Shown: positions 1 through 5,142, counted from the first letter of the stretch. The stretch is DNA of 13,888 nucleotides from Balneolaceae bacterium (GCA_007126675.1 SLAU01000305.1:1-13888), one strand, 5' to 3'. Notes: generated from the sequence alone by a model not told the origin. Translations and numbers: made by a program.

Positions 1-177
1 CAGCGGTATTATAAAGAAGTATTCGGCAAAGAAGAATATTACCTAATGGATGCAGAGCTTACTACAGGCGTATTTTCCAACGAAGGAACAGGCTACGAAC
101 TGGATTACTGGAATATTCTGGGTAACGGGGTGGAGATTCACCGCTTTTCCCATATTTTCGGGCTTCGTGATGTATGA
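1..177 (+). pseudogene. RHS-repeat protein fragment, joined to a TA module
   Basis: The frame is open from the left edge and reads QRYYKEVFGKEEYYLMDAEL, then TTGVFSNEG, then YWNILGNG. This matches the part of Bacteroidota-type RHS proteins that follows the block WYDERNLPVQIGDNEYRY. RHS-like sequence ends at about base 130-135. The last residues before the TGA at 175-177 are simply the opposite-strand reading of the 3' end of the toxin gene at 138-431, so the RHS reading frame was cut and joined to the TA module here. The parent gene would be a large surface or secreted YD-repeat protein whose body may lie left of the window. The same segment recurs at 1299-1400 and 3371-3424. RHS identity rests on motif resemblance only. 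Confidence 0.6.
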
Positions 178-431
178 AAAACGGCTGCAATCAAAATTTG
201 ATTCTCTTTGATTCTGTAATGTATACCGTATGGAAATTCTTGCAGGAAACATACACGGGTTTCCCCGTATCGGATTGGAAATTACAGGGGATTATTTAGA
301 ATAGATTGTAAAGCGTTGGTTATGTTTTCCTCAAAGCGAAACCCGAGGCTGATTTCTCTTTCCCCGTACCACACAAACGCCTCACGCAGATCCATTTCCG
401 CAGCCTTGGCTATTGTGAGAGTGACTGCCAT
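138..431 (-). pseudogene. ParE/RelE-type toxin with in-frame nonsense codon
   Basis: Read on the minus strand from ATG 429-431, the frame begins MAVTLTIAKAAEMDLREAF and continues with VWYGEREISLG. It reaches a TAA at 282-284 after 49 codons, then stays open in the same frame (FPIRYGE, FPYGIHYRI, VFHTSRSPKIWEKR) to TGA at 138-140. The full 97 residues match the layout of the plasmid-stabilisation ParE/RelE toxins: WY near the N-terminus, NPL before the break, FPY-I-Y mid-protein, and H-SR-P-W at the end. A paralogue is intact at 3425-3733. A Gln codon (CAA) changed to TAA by one transition would explain the break. The gene starts three bases after its antitoxin stop. The toxin is probably inactive unless the stop is suppressed or is a sequencing error. 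Confidence 0.75.
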
Positions 432-434
432 TAG

Positions 435-641
435 CTATTTATTAAAAATCTCTTTCTTTGCCTCATTCCAATTTCGGATGCTCATTTCTCCGCTGTCAAC
501 CAGATCCAGCCGACGGTTTACCTCTTTTTGTTGTTCATCCGGAATCTCAGTTTCCTGTTGTATCTCCAGTCCAAGCTGCTCAATGAGTTCCATCACAAAA
601 TTAACTTTGTGATCCGGTACATTCAGTATGATCTCTTTCAT
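435..641 (-). CDS. antitoxin of a ParE/RelE-type module
   Basis: This 68-residue acidic protein has the N-terminal block KEIILNVPDHKVNFVMELIE followed by QLGLE, then a charged C-terminal half ending NEAKKEIFNK. The first 30 residues are nearly the same as those of the antitoxin at 3730-3939, and both genes sit directly upstream of a ParE-like toxin, so the role is assigned by paralogy and position. The N-terminal part probably oligomerises or binds DNA, and the charged tail probably wraps the toxin. No named antitoxin family was recognised. The partner toxin is interrupted by a stop codon, which would leave this as an orphan antitoxin, possibly still able to neutralise the paralogous toxin. 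No clear Shine-Dalgarno site precedes the ATG. Confidence 0.75.
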   Translation of the reverse strand: MKEIILNVPDHKVNFVMELIEQLGLEIQQETEIPDEQQKEVNRRLDLVDSGEMSIRNWNEAKKEIFNK

Positions 642-911
642 ATGGCATTTCAGTTTATGAGTAATTATCGCTTATTATAGTAATTCAACGGTTTATATCC
701 CAAATGGTGTATGCAATAAAACTACCATTCAGGAAAACCTGTTTCCCAAAAACCGTGGTCAGTTTGTACATGAGTTTGAACAGTATCTACATAAAAATTC
801 ATTAATGTACAATAAAGGCCGATTTATAACCTGACTACGAATCAGGCGATTAGAGGTAGAATCCAGCCTGATCTACGAAGCTTTAGCGTAGTTGATTCGG
901 GTGTACAATTT

Positions 912-948
912 AAAAGCTCCGATTTCTCAATGTGATCGAAGCTTTTTT
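912..948 (+). terminator. rho-independent terminator candidate
   Basis: The arms AAAAGCTCCGAT (912-923) and ATCGAAGCTTTT (935-946) pair with one mismatch (C919/A939) around an 11-base loop. The second arm runs into six T bases on the plus strand. No intact plus-strand gene lies just upstream, so it may be a relic of a lost gene. Confidence 0.5.
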
Positions 949-978
949 GTATTTAATAGTTATGTAAAAAAGAAAAAA

Positions 979-1010
979 ACCAGCATTGCGATTTCCGAAG
1001 GTGGTATTTG
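979..1010 (+). repeat. 32-bp dispersed repeat core, copy 1
   Basis: The core contains CATTGCGATTTC-GAAGGTGGT and recurs at 4943-4974 with 29 of 32 bases matching. Looser similarity continues leftward in both copies (GTTATG or GTTAC followed by A-rich sequence). This copy lies just before the mazF-type remnant. The other lies about 125 bp downstream of the last TA module, next to an inverted repeat. Confidence 0.6.
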
Positions 1011-1026
1011 GTTTTCCCCATTGGGA

Positions 1027-1160
1027 TGACGATCAGAAAAACCCTGATAAAAACAAAATTTAATCATTTGAAACAGCAAGCAATTCTGGAAATACTTCAG
1101 AAAGTCAAAAGTTCATTTTGATTTACACTCTCCTTTCAAAACTTTGGACAACATCACAAA
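1027..1160 (+). repeat. direct repeat, copy 1 (mazF 3' end plus flank)
   Basis: This 134-bp segment matches 1950-2083 with four mismatches by eye. It covers the last 30 codons of the PemK/MazF-type toxin and its immediate downstream sequence. The offset is 923 bp, about the size of one TA cassette plus RHS piece. Confidence 0.9.
1029..1121 (+). pseudogene. 3' remnant of a PemK/MazF-type toxin gene
   Basis: The frame encodes TIRKTLIKTKFNHLKQQAIL followed by EILQKVKSSF and a stop. That equals residues 81-110 of the intact toxin at 1712-2044 except for one Ser-to-Thr change. The first 80 codons are absent and replaced by unrelated sequence carrying a dispersed repeat. It is best explained as the leftover of a tandemly duplicated mazF cassette after a deletion. 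It lacks the N-terminal catalytic and binding residues and cannot be an active toxin. Confidence 0.85.
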
Positions 1161-1180
1161 ACCAAACCCAAAACCAAAAA

Positions 1181-1420
1181 ATGCATTTTTGGTACGATGA
1201 GCGTAACCTGCCGGTACAAATCGGCGATAACGAATACCGTTATACCGCGAAGCCTGTCCTGCCTGTCCCGATCTTCGGGGAGCGAAAGCGAAGGGGGCAA
1301 CGCTACTACAAAAAAGTGGGCACAGTTGAAGAATATTACATCATGGACGCCAACCTGATCGCAGGCGTATTTTCCAACAAAGGCTACGGATTCAAACACT
1401 TGATCTATTGTGATTATTGA
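1181..1420 (+). pseudogene. RHS-repeat protein fragment with inserted element
   Basis: The open frame reads HFWYDERNLPVQIGDNEYRY then TA, followed by the insertion KPVLPVPIFGERKRR, then GQRYYKKVGTVEEYYIMDAN and IAGVFSNKGYGF before a stop at 1418-1420. The flanking blocks form the continuous RHS segment expected as ...YRYTA-GGQRYYKK. The insertion is in frame, so the gene piece stayed readable. The frame extends upstream to 1118 but only through sequence shared with the mazF flank. The piece has no YD-repeat body, no start signal and no toxin tip, so it is treated as a relic. Confidence 0.65.
1252..1295 (+). repeat. short GC-rich element inside an RHS fragment, copy 1
   Basis: The element starts GCCTGTCCTGCCTGTCCCGA and goes on with the local inverted repeats CCCGA/TCGGG and CTTCG/CGAAG. 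It interrupts the RHS segment between codons for YRYTA and GQRYY. A second copy at 3324-3367 sits at the same codon position with a few substitutions, and a decayed version may lie at about 2164-2212. Confidence 0.6.
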
Positions 1421-1479
1421 TTGTGATTCTTATATATTGAGTTATAACAGCAGATAAATTATTTTTTACAGGTAAAGAG

Positions 1480-1719
1480 ATGATTACAAAAAATAAAATA
1501 AACCGACAGGCAAAAGCCCTTCTTGAATTGTACAAAACCCTGCCTGAAAAAACCCGATTAGAGATAAAAAAGTTGATTTTGGAGGATGATATATCATTTG
1601 AAGAGATGGAAGAATCATCCGGGCTGACCAAACTCTCTGAAGAATCACTCAAAGAGTTGTGGGATAATCCGGAAAACGAACATTGGGATGAGTTTTTCAA
1701 ACAAAAGGGATATGTATAA
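1480..1719 (+). CDS. antitoxin of a PemK/MazF-type module
   Basis: This is a 79-residue, strongly charged and probably alpha-helical protein. The N-terminal half (RQAKALLELYKTLPEKTRLE) looks like a helical oligomerisation segment. The acidic C-terminal half (EESLKELWDNPENEHWDEFF) is rich in Glu, Asp and Trp and resembles a toxin-binding tail. It does not look like AbrB-type MazE, so the role is assigned from position: its last codons overlap the start of the MazF/PemK-type toxin by eight bases, the usual antitoxin-first layout with translational coupling. An AGG lies nine bases before the ATG. A weak TATATTG promoter-like box lies at 1433-1439. Confidence 0.8.
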   Translation: MITKNKINRQAKALLELYKTLPEKTRLEIKKLILEDDISFEEMEESSGLTKLSEESLKELWDNPENEHWDEFFKQKGYV

Positions 1720-2044
1720 ACAGGGAGATATCATTATTGTACCTTATCCCTTTTCAGATGATCTCAAAAAGTATAAATACCGCCCGGCAGTCATTATCTC
1801 AAATAAAAAGTCCAATGACCTGGATGAAGATGTTTTAATTTGTCCGATTACAAGTACGATCCGTGAAAATGAGTTTTCTTACCAGCTAAAAGAAAAAGAT
1901 ACAAAGGAAGCCCTGCCGGTACAATCTGAAGTGCGATGTAATAAAATTGTGACGATCAGAAAATCCCTGATAAAAACAAAATTTAATCATTTGAAACAGC
2001 AAGCGATTCTGGAAATACTTCAGAAAGTCAAAAGTTCATTTTGA
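1712..2044 (+). CDS. PemK/MazF-family endoribonuclease toxin
   Basis: This is a 110-residue growth-inhibiting mRNA interferase of the MazF/PemK SH3-like fold. Family hallmarks in order are the N-terminal strand QGDIIIVPYPFSD, then YRPAVIIS with the conserved Arg at residue 24, ICPITST with Thr at residue 47, and the late block SEVRCNKIVTIRKSLI. The start at 1712 is preferred because MYKQGDII matches the usual start of these toxins. An in-frame ATG at 1688 would add eight residues inside the antitoxin gene. The length is normal and no break is seen. A 30-codon 3' fragment of the same gene is present 923 bp upstream. The toxin is held in check by the upstream antitoxin. Confidence 0.88.
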   Translation: MYKQGDIIIVPYPFSDDLKKYKYRPAVIISNKKSNDLDEDVLICPITSTIRENEFSYQLKEKDTKEALPVQSEVRCNKIVTIRKSLIKTKFNHLKQQAILEILQKVKSSF

Positions 2045-2083
2045 TTTACACTCTCCTTTCAAAACTTTGGGCAGCATCACAAA
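1950..2083 (+). repeat. direct repeat, copy 2 (intact mazF 3' end plus flank)
   Basis: This is the partner of 1027-1160, with about 130 of 134 bases matching. Beyond 2083 both copies continue into the same RHS segment (WYDERNLPV), but with more divergence, so the duplicated unit was the mazF end plus an RHS piece. Confidence 0.9.
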
Positions 2084-2099
2084 TTCAAACTCAAAATTG

Positions 2100-2300
2100 C
2101 ATTTTTGGTACGATGAACGTAACCTGCCTGTACATATCGGCGATAACGAATATCGTTATACGGCGGGAGTCTTTGCCAAACTTCAGGGCGGGTAAGCGTA
2201 GGGGCAAGCGATTCTAATAAGAGATAACGGTATCGAAGAGTATAACATCAGGGACAGGGCATTGATGCTGTGCGCATTTTCAGTGAGAGAGGTCGTCTGA
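2100..2300 (+). pseudogene. decayed RHS-repeat fragment
   Basis: The frame reads HFWYDERNLPVHIGDNEYRY then TAG and reaches a stop at 2193-2195 inside what looks like a decayed copy of the short GC-rich element. Further on, another frame gives GIEEYNIRDRALMLCAFS (2223-2300), the worn counterpart of VEEYYIMDANLIAGVFS in the piece at 1181-1420. Stops and frame shifts show it is not translated as one protein. No other gene is visible between 2045 and 2357. Confidence 0.65.
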
Positions 2301-2357
2301 TGGTGTTCAATCACAGAAAATGCCTGATATTATTCTTCAGGATTTAAGCTGATTTTT

Positions 2358-2624
2358 TCAGGGAAAAAAGTCATAAATATCCTTTCTGTGGGCTACTCTT
2401 GCCATTTCAACCGTTTCGCCATGGATATACAGGCCGATGCGGTAGTTCCCGGCACGCAGTCGGTATGCATCTTTCTCTCCCTTCAGGCGCTTCAGGCCGG
2501 TTACGTTGTGCAGTGTTGGCGCTTCTTCTAATTTAAGAATTGCATTTTTAATGGTTTGCCGGGCCTTATTGTCTTTTAATTTGTCCAGGTCTTTGCTGAA
2601 CTTTTCAAGAAAAACAACCTTCAT
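2358..2624 (-). CDS. RelE-family mRNA-cleaving toxin
   Basis: This is an 88-residue basic protein of the RelE/ParE superfamily; members of the RelE branch cut mRNA in the ribosomal A site. Features seen are the helical N-terminal hairpin (KFSKDLDKLKDNKARQTIKN), LKRLKGEKDAYRLRAGNYRI with Arg55, Arg57 and Arg62, and the C-terminal VAHRKDIYDFF with His79 and Arg80. The order LKG--YRLR-G-YRI--VAHRKDIY is typical of RelE. The start ATG overlaps the TGA of the upstream antitoxin as ATGA (2621-2624), indicating coupled translation. The gene is intact and of normal length. No convincing terminator was found downstream. Confidence 0.88.
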   Translation of the reverse strand: MKVVFLEKFSKDLDKLKDNKARQTIKNAILKLEEAPTLHNVTGLKRLKGEKDAYRLRAGNYRIGLYIHGETVEMARVAHRKDIYDFFP

Positions 2625-2821
2625 TTACCGGCAAGTTTTTTCATCACTGATTCCCTTGATACGGTTTTTGCGCGGTCAGACTTTTTCATCAGCATAGTAA
2701 GGCCCAGGTCCTCAATATCTTCTTCAGAAAGGCTTTTGGATTCAAGACCCATTTTTTCGACCAGTTCTTTAACAAGCTTCAGGTCACTTTGGCTTTTACT
2801 TTTTATGATAAGTGCGTCCAT
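2621..2821 (-). CDS. antitoxin of the RelE-type module
   Basis: This 66-residue protein begins MDALIIKSKSQSDLKLVKEL and continues VEKMGLESKSLSEEDIED, then a basic tail VSRESVMKKLAGK. It fits the small Bacteroidota antitoxins that pair with RelE-like toxins, but no named DNA-binding domain is evident. It precedes the toxin with a four-base ATGA overlap, which is the main evidence for its role. The opening plan (hydrophobic strand, helix ending in (M/L)GLE) resembles that of the ParE-type antitoxins at 435-641 and 3730-3939, hinting at a shared fold. A Bacteroidota-like promoter lies 29-58 bases upstream. Confidence 0.8.
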   Translation of the reverse strand: MDALIIKSKSQSDLKLVKELVEKMGLESKSLSEEDIEDLGLTMLMKKSDRAKTVSRESVMKKLAGK

Positions 2822-2849
2822 CGAATATTTACTTTTTTGAAAGCTTTTT

Positions 2850-2879
2850 CAATATACAACGCTTGCTGTCTGAAAACAA
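2850..2879 (-). promoter_or_regulatory. Bacteroidota-type promoter candidate for the RelE module
   Basis: On the minus strand TTG (2877-2879) is followed after 20 bases by TATATTG (2850-2856), close to the Bacteroidota pattern TTG-N19-21-TAnnTTTG. It lies just upstream of the antitoxin ATG at 2819-2821. Confidence 0.45.
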
Positions 2880-3068
2880 TTGCAGCATGGTTGCGACGAA
2901 CCGGTGTATTATCCGAATCTACTCTGAACCGAAGTATCGATGTATGAAGAATAGACAGCAGATTAACCGAAGTGTGCATAACCATTTCCGTTCCGGTAGA
3001 GCTGCTGAGCCTGGCTGAAATGTGGATATGGACCGGAACAACCTACGGCGGGCACACCTGGAACCTGA
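2880..3068 (+). other. GC-rich stretch with unassigned open frame
   Basis: A plus-strand frame is open from 2972 to 3241 and includes MWIWTGTTYGGHTWNLTQGG. It has no start context and no family I recognise. It may be a diverged upstream part of the RHS gene: the frame that clearly encodes RHS opens at 3069 in a different register, which would imply a frame shift. From about 3020 to 3170 the DNA is visibly richer in G+C than its surroundings. Confidence 0.4.
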
Positions 3069-3427
3069 CCCAGGGAGGCGATAAAACCCTGGCCCTGCAC
3101 CGCACGCAGGTGGATTGCGCCGCCGGATGCTCCAAACCGGCAGACTGGGCCACCGCCCCGCGCGCCTTATGCCCGGTACTTTTACTACGATGCAAACGGC
3201 AACCTGATTATCGACAAGCACAAGGGGATAGCAGCAAATAACAACCGCGGTTTGCATTTTTGGTACGATGAACGTAATCTCCCAGTACAAATCGGCGATA
3301 ACGAATACTGTTAAACAGCGGGAGCCTGTCCTGCCTGTCCCGACCTTCGGGGAGCGAGAGCGAAGAAGACAGCGGTATTACAAAGAAGTATTCGGCAAAG
3401 AAGAATATTACCTGCTGGATGCAGCTA
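3069..3427 (+). pseudogene. RHS-repeat protein fragment, frame-shifted
   Basis: The clearest RHS relic of the window. In one frame it reads YARYFYYDANGNLIIDKHKG, IAANNNRG, then LHFWYDERNLPVQIGDNEYC and stops at 3312-3314. In the +1 frame it resumes after the short inserted element as RQRYYKEVFGKEEYYLLDAA. YDANGNL is the classic YD-repeat core. The frame change falls between the tyrosine-rich block and the inserted element. RHS sequence stops exactly where the convergent ParE-type toxin gene ends (stop codon at 3425-3427), as also seen at 138. Confidence 0.75.
3324..3367 (+). repeat. short GC-rich element inside an RHS fragment, copy 2
   Basis: It matches 1252-1295 (start GCCTGTCCTGCCTGTCCCGA, then TTCGGGGAGCGA and AGCGAAG) with few substitutions and sits at the same place in the RHS segment, just before codons for QRYYKEV. 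It reads through in frame as EPVLPVPTFGERERRR. Confidence 0.6.
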
Positions 3428-3733
3428 CGTTGAAATTTTTCTTACTTTCCAGCTTTTTGGATCTCTTGATGTATTCAGAACAGCATGCACGACTACCATC
3501 TTGCGTTCTTCATGAATGGTGAAATGAATCATATATGGATATTTTTTTAATGGCAGACAGCGTACATTTTCGTAGCGAACCTGGTAAAATGGGTTCGTTT
3601 GTAATTTCTTGAAGCGGGCTTTAACTGCAATGTGAAACTCTTTTCCTAACCCGGTTTGCTGTTCATTATACCAATCAATGCCCTCCTGAATATCCTCACC
3701 GGCTTCCGGTTCAATTCGGATGGTAAAATTCAT
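3425..3733 (-). CDS. ParE/RelE-superfamily toxin
   Basis: This 102-residue toxin is of the plasmid-stabilisation ParE branch (PF05016-like). Seen in order are A-EDIQEGIDWYNEQQTGLG (residues 11-30), a helix ending KLQTNPF, RYENVRCLPLKKYPYMIHFT, and the C-terminal VLNTSRDPKSWKVRK. This is the usual A-DI---WY-----GLG----F / NP / FPY-I-Y / H-SRDP--W plan. ParE-type members poison DNA gyrase while RelE-type members cut mRNA, and sequence alone does not settle which applies. The ATG overlaps the antitoxin stop as ATGA (3730-3733). It is the intact paralogue of the broken toxin at 138-431. Confidence 0.87.
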   Translation of the reverse strand: MNFTIRIEPEAGEDIQEGIDWYNEQQTGLGKEFHIAVKARFKKLQTNPFYQVRYENVRCLPLKKYPYMIHFTIHEERKMVVVHAVLNTSRDPKSWKVRKIST

Positions 3734-3939
3734 GATTCAAACTTGAAACTATCTTTTACCTCTTCCCAATCCAGGAGTCGGCCGGGTTTCATGTCGGACT
3801 TTCGAATACGCTCCCGTACTATCTCCATGTGTTCTTCCGGGATTTCCGGTTCATCAGATACTTCCAGCCCTAACTGTTCGATAAGCTTCATCACAAAATC
3901 GACCTTATGATCCGGAATTTTTAGTGTGATTTCTTTCAT
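3730..3939 (-). CDS. antitoxin of the ParE-type module
   Basis: This 69-residue protein starts KEITLKIPDHKVDFVMKLIE and continues QLGLEVSDEPEIPEEHMEIV, with a charged C-terminal region ending DWEEVKDSFKFES. It is clearly paralogous to the antitoxin at 435-641 over the first 30 residues, while the C-terminal halves differ, as expected if each tail matches its own toxin. It precedes and overlaps the toxin by four bases. The upstream region is AT-rich, with TATTATAG-like sequence in both paralogues, but no Shine-Dalgarno site is apparent. Confidence 0.8.
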   Translation of the reverse strand: MKEITLKIPDHKVDFVMKLIEQLGLEVSDEPEIPEEHMEIVRERIRKSDMKPGRLLDWEEVKDSFKFES

Positions 3940-4090
3940 TAGAAATGATATTCTGTTAAAGGTATTAACTATAATAAATAATAAACGCTAAAGAGTACAA
4001 TTCATTTCTTTGAAAGAAGATATCCTTCTGGTCCATCTCACATTTCCCAAGCAAACCATTTATCATCGGTACGATTGATCAAAACGTCTT

Positions 4091-4130
4091 CCTCGCCTCG
4101 CTCTGCTTTTCGCCTCACGAATCAGAGGCC
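4091..4130 (+). repeat. 40-bp direct repeat flanking the RHH/RelE module, left copy
   Basis: The motif CCTCGC-TCGCTCTGCTT, then CGCC and CACGAATCAGAGGCC, recurs at 4855-4895 with two substitutions and one extra base. The two copies are in the same orientation and bracket the TA module at 4343-4817. Confidence 0.75.
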
Positions 4131-4284
4131 ATTTAATCATTATTCAGGCGATTAATCCTTCAAAAAAAGAAAAAATTTCCGGCCTTTGATTTCTGAAAGC
4201 GTTTCAGGATTTTGCTTACCGCAGGCGATGTTTGTAAAAACGTACCGGTCATCTGTTGGATAAATAATATTTTTATTCGTTCTT

Positions 4285-4327
4285 AGATACGAAAAGTGTA
4301 TCTTTGTCGTACTTGTATTACATGTAA
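4285..4327 (+). promoter_or_regulatory. promoter and operator-like palindromes of the RHH/RelE module
   Basis: TATCTTTG at 4299-4306 exactly matches the Bacteroidota -7 pattern TAnnTTTG. It overlaps the inverted repeat AGATAC-N7-GTATCT (4285-4303) and is followed by the perfect palindrome TTACATGTAA (4318-4327). Ribbon-helix-helix antitoxins usually repress their own promoter through such palindromes, so one or both may be its operator. No good -33 TTG was seen at the ideal distance. Confidence 0.5.
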
Positions 4328-4342
4328 ACAAATTCTGATAAG

Positions 4343-4561
4343 ATGCCAATTACCGTACGTTTAGGAGAGGCTGTAGAAAAACGGCTTGATGAACTGGCCA
4401 GGCTCACCGGGCGCACCAAAACCTATTATATCCGCCAGGCGCTGGAAGAAAAGCTGGACGAAATGGAAGATTTATATACCGCTGAACACCGGCTTGAACA
4501 GCCTGAAGGCGAACACTGGAGCCTGGAACAGTTAGAACGTGGCGATGACCTGGAAGGTTGA
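4343..4561 (+). CDS. ribbon-helix-helix (CopG/RelB-like) antitoxin
   Basis: This 72-residue protein has a textbook RHH N-terminus: strand PITVRLGEAVEKRLDELARL, then TGRTKTYYIRQALEEKLDEM. That is the pattern I-(V/R)L---V---L--LA--TGR(T/S)K--(Y/F)IR-AL-E-L. The acidic remainder (EHRLEQPEGEHWSLEQLERG) should bind and block the toxin. RHH dimers bind palindromic operators, and candidate palindromes sit just upstream (4285-4327). The 3' end overlaps the toxin gene by 17 bases. This module looks higher in G+C than the AT-rich TA modules nearby, suggesting separate acquisition. Confidence 0.9.
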   Translation: MPITVRLGEAVEKRLDELARLTGRTKTYYIRQALEEKLDEMEDLYTAEHRLEQPEGEHWSLEQLERGDDLEG

Positions 4562-4817
4562 ATTTGATAACCGCGCCCGCAAAGAACTCCGAAAGTTAGA
4601 CCTGCAATCCCAGGATCGGATTCTGGAATGGCTGCGCGGAACCCTGGCCACTGACGAAGACCCGCGAAGAACCGGTACCTCACTGAAAGGTCGAATGAAA
4701 GGCTTATGGCGCTACCGGGTAGGCGATTTCCGGATCATCAGCCAAATTCAGGATGAAAACGTTGTAATCCTGGTTGTTCGCATTGGGCATCGCCGGGACA
4801 TTTATGAAGACATGTAG
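4545..4817 (+). CDS. RelE-family toxin
   Basis: This 90-residue RelE-type toxin opens MTWKVEFDNRARKELRKLDL. It then shows TSLKGRMKGLWRYRVGDFRI with Arg56, Arg58 and Arg63 of the usual basic active patch, and the C-terminal VRIGHRRDIYEDM. The G-RYRVGDFRI plus GHRRDIY signature is strong. The ATG at 4545 is preferred over an upstream GTG at 4539. Translation is coupled to the antitoxin by the 17-base overlap. A GC-stem hairpin with a T-rich tail follows at 4859-4910. The gene is intact and of normal length. Confidence 0.9.
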   Translation: MTWKVEFDNRARKELRKLDLQSQDRILEWLRGTLATDEDPRRTGTSLKGRMKGLWRYRVGDFRIISQIQDENVVILVVRIGHRRDIYEDM

Positions 4818-4854
4818 TTTTTCCCCGGCTTACTTTTCCTGAAGATTTCGCCTC

Positions 4855-4895
4855 CCTCGCCCCGCTCTGCTTATCGCCTTCACGAATCAGAGGCC
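4855..4895 (+). repeat. direct repeat flanking the RHH/RelE module, right copy
   Basis: Partner of 4091-4130, differing by two substitutions and one inserted T. It starts 38 bases after the toxin stop. Confidence 0.75.
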
Positions 4896-4910
4896 GGGGC
4901 TTTCTATTTT
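4859..4910 (+). terminator. rho-independent terminator candidate of the RHH/RelE module
   Basis: GCCCCG (4859-4864) can pair with CGGGGC (4895-4900), followed by TTTCTATTTT. The loop is long (30 bases), so the fold is only moderately convincing. It lies in the right place for the toxin operon. Confidence 0.4.
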
Positions 4911-4942
4911 AGGTTATGAGTTACTTAAAAATGAAAATGATT

Positions 4943-4974
4943 ACCGGCATTGCGATTTCTGAAGGTGGTGTTTG
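4943..4974 (+). repeat. 32-bp dispersed repeat core, copy 2
   Basis: It matches 979-1010 at 29 of 32 bases. A shorter echo, ACCGGCATGTGCGATG, follows at 4983. Confidence 0.6.
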
Positions 4975-4991
4975 ATTTTTTGACCGGCATG

Positions 4992-5072
4992 TGCGATGGG
5001 TGTAAAAAACGCTCCGATGAGATTTTAGTAAACAGTTTAAAAAGTGATGGGTCATCGTTTTTTACATCGCAT
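4992..5072. repeat. imperfect inverted repeat
   Basis: TGTAAAAAACG (5001-5011) and CGTTTTTTACA (5056-5066) are exact complements. The outer bases TGCGATG and TCGCA extend the symmetry with a three-base gap. The 44-base interior holds no gene. Function unknown. Confidence 0.55.
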
Positions 5073-5142
5073 AGCCGGGCAAGAAACCCCACTGCAAGAA
5101 ATCCCAGTCGGTGGGTTTTTCCAAAAGGGACACCTTTGGCGG

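Larger units (their letters stand above)
642..1026. other. gene-free stretch with hairpins and repeat core
   Basis: No convincing gene was found on either strand. The stretch holds upstream sequence of the minus-strand antitoxin, a hairpin CTACG...CGTAG at about 869-887, a terminator-like hairpin at 912-948, and at 979-1010 a 32-base core that recurs at 4943-4974 with three mismatches. Short open frames such as the one ending at about 830 show no recognisable motif. Confidence 0.6.
3940..4342. other. intergenic region between divergent TA modules
   Basis: No gene is supported. The stretch contains the putative promoter of the minus-strand antitoxin, a 40-base repeat (4091-4130) that recurs downstream of the next module, an A-rich tract at about 4160, and the promoter/operator region of the RelE module at 4285-4327. 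It shares the 11-mer TCAGGCGATTA with the spacer at about 842. Confidence 0.6.

Noticed and set aside
1392..1700. Minus-strand open frame of 102 codons
   Set aside because: It lies opposite the PemK/MazF-type antitoxin gene and has low-complexity Ser-rich content typical of a shadow frame.
2919..3290. Minus-strand open frame of 123 codons
   Set aside because: It is antisense to the RHS relic and GC-rich stretch, with many Arg, Pro and Cys residues and no recognisable domain.
4091..4895. Possible integron attC-like sites around the TA module
   Set aside because: The repeats lack the core-site pair and imperfect long stem expected of attC, and no integrase gene is visible.
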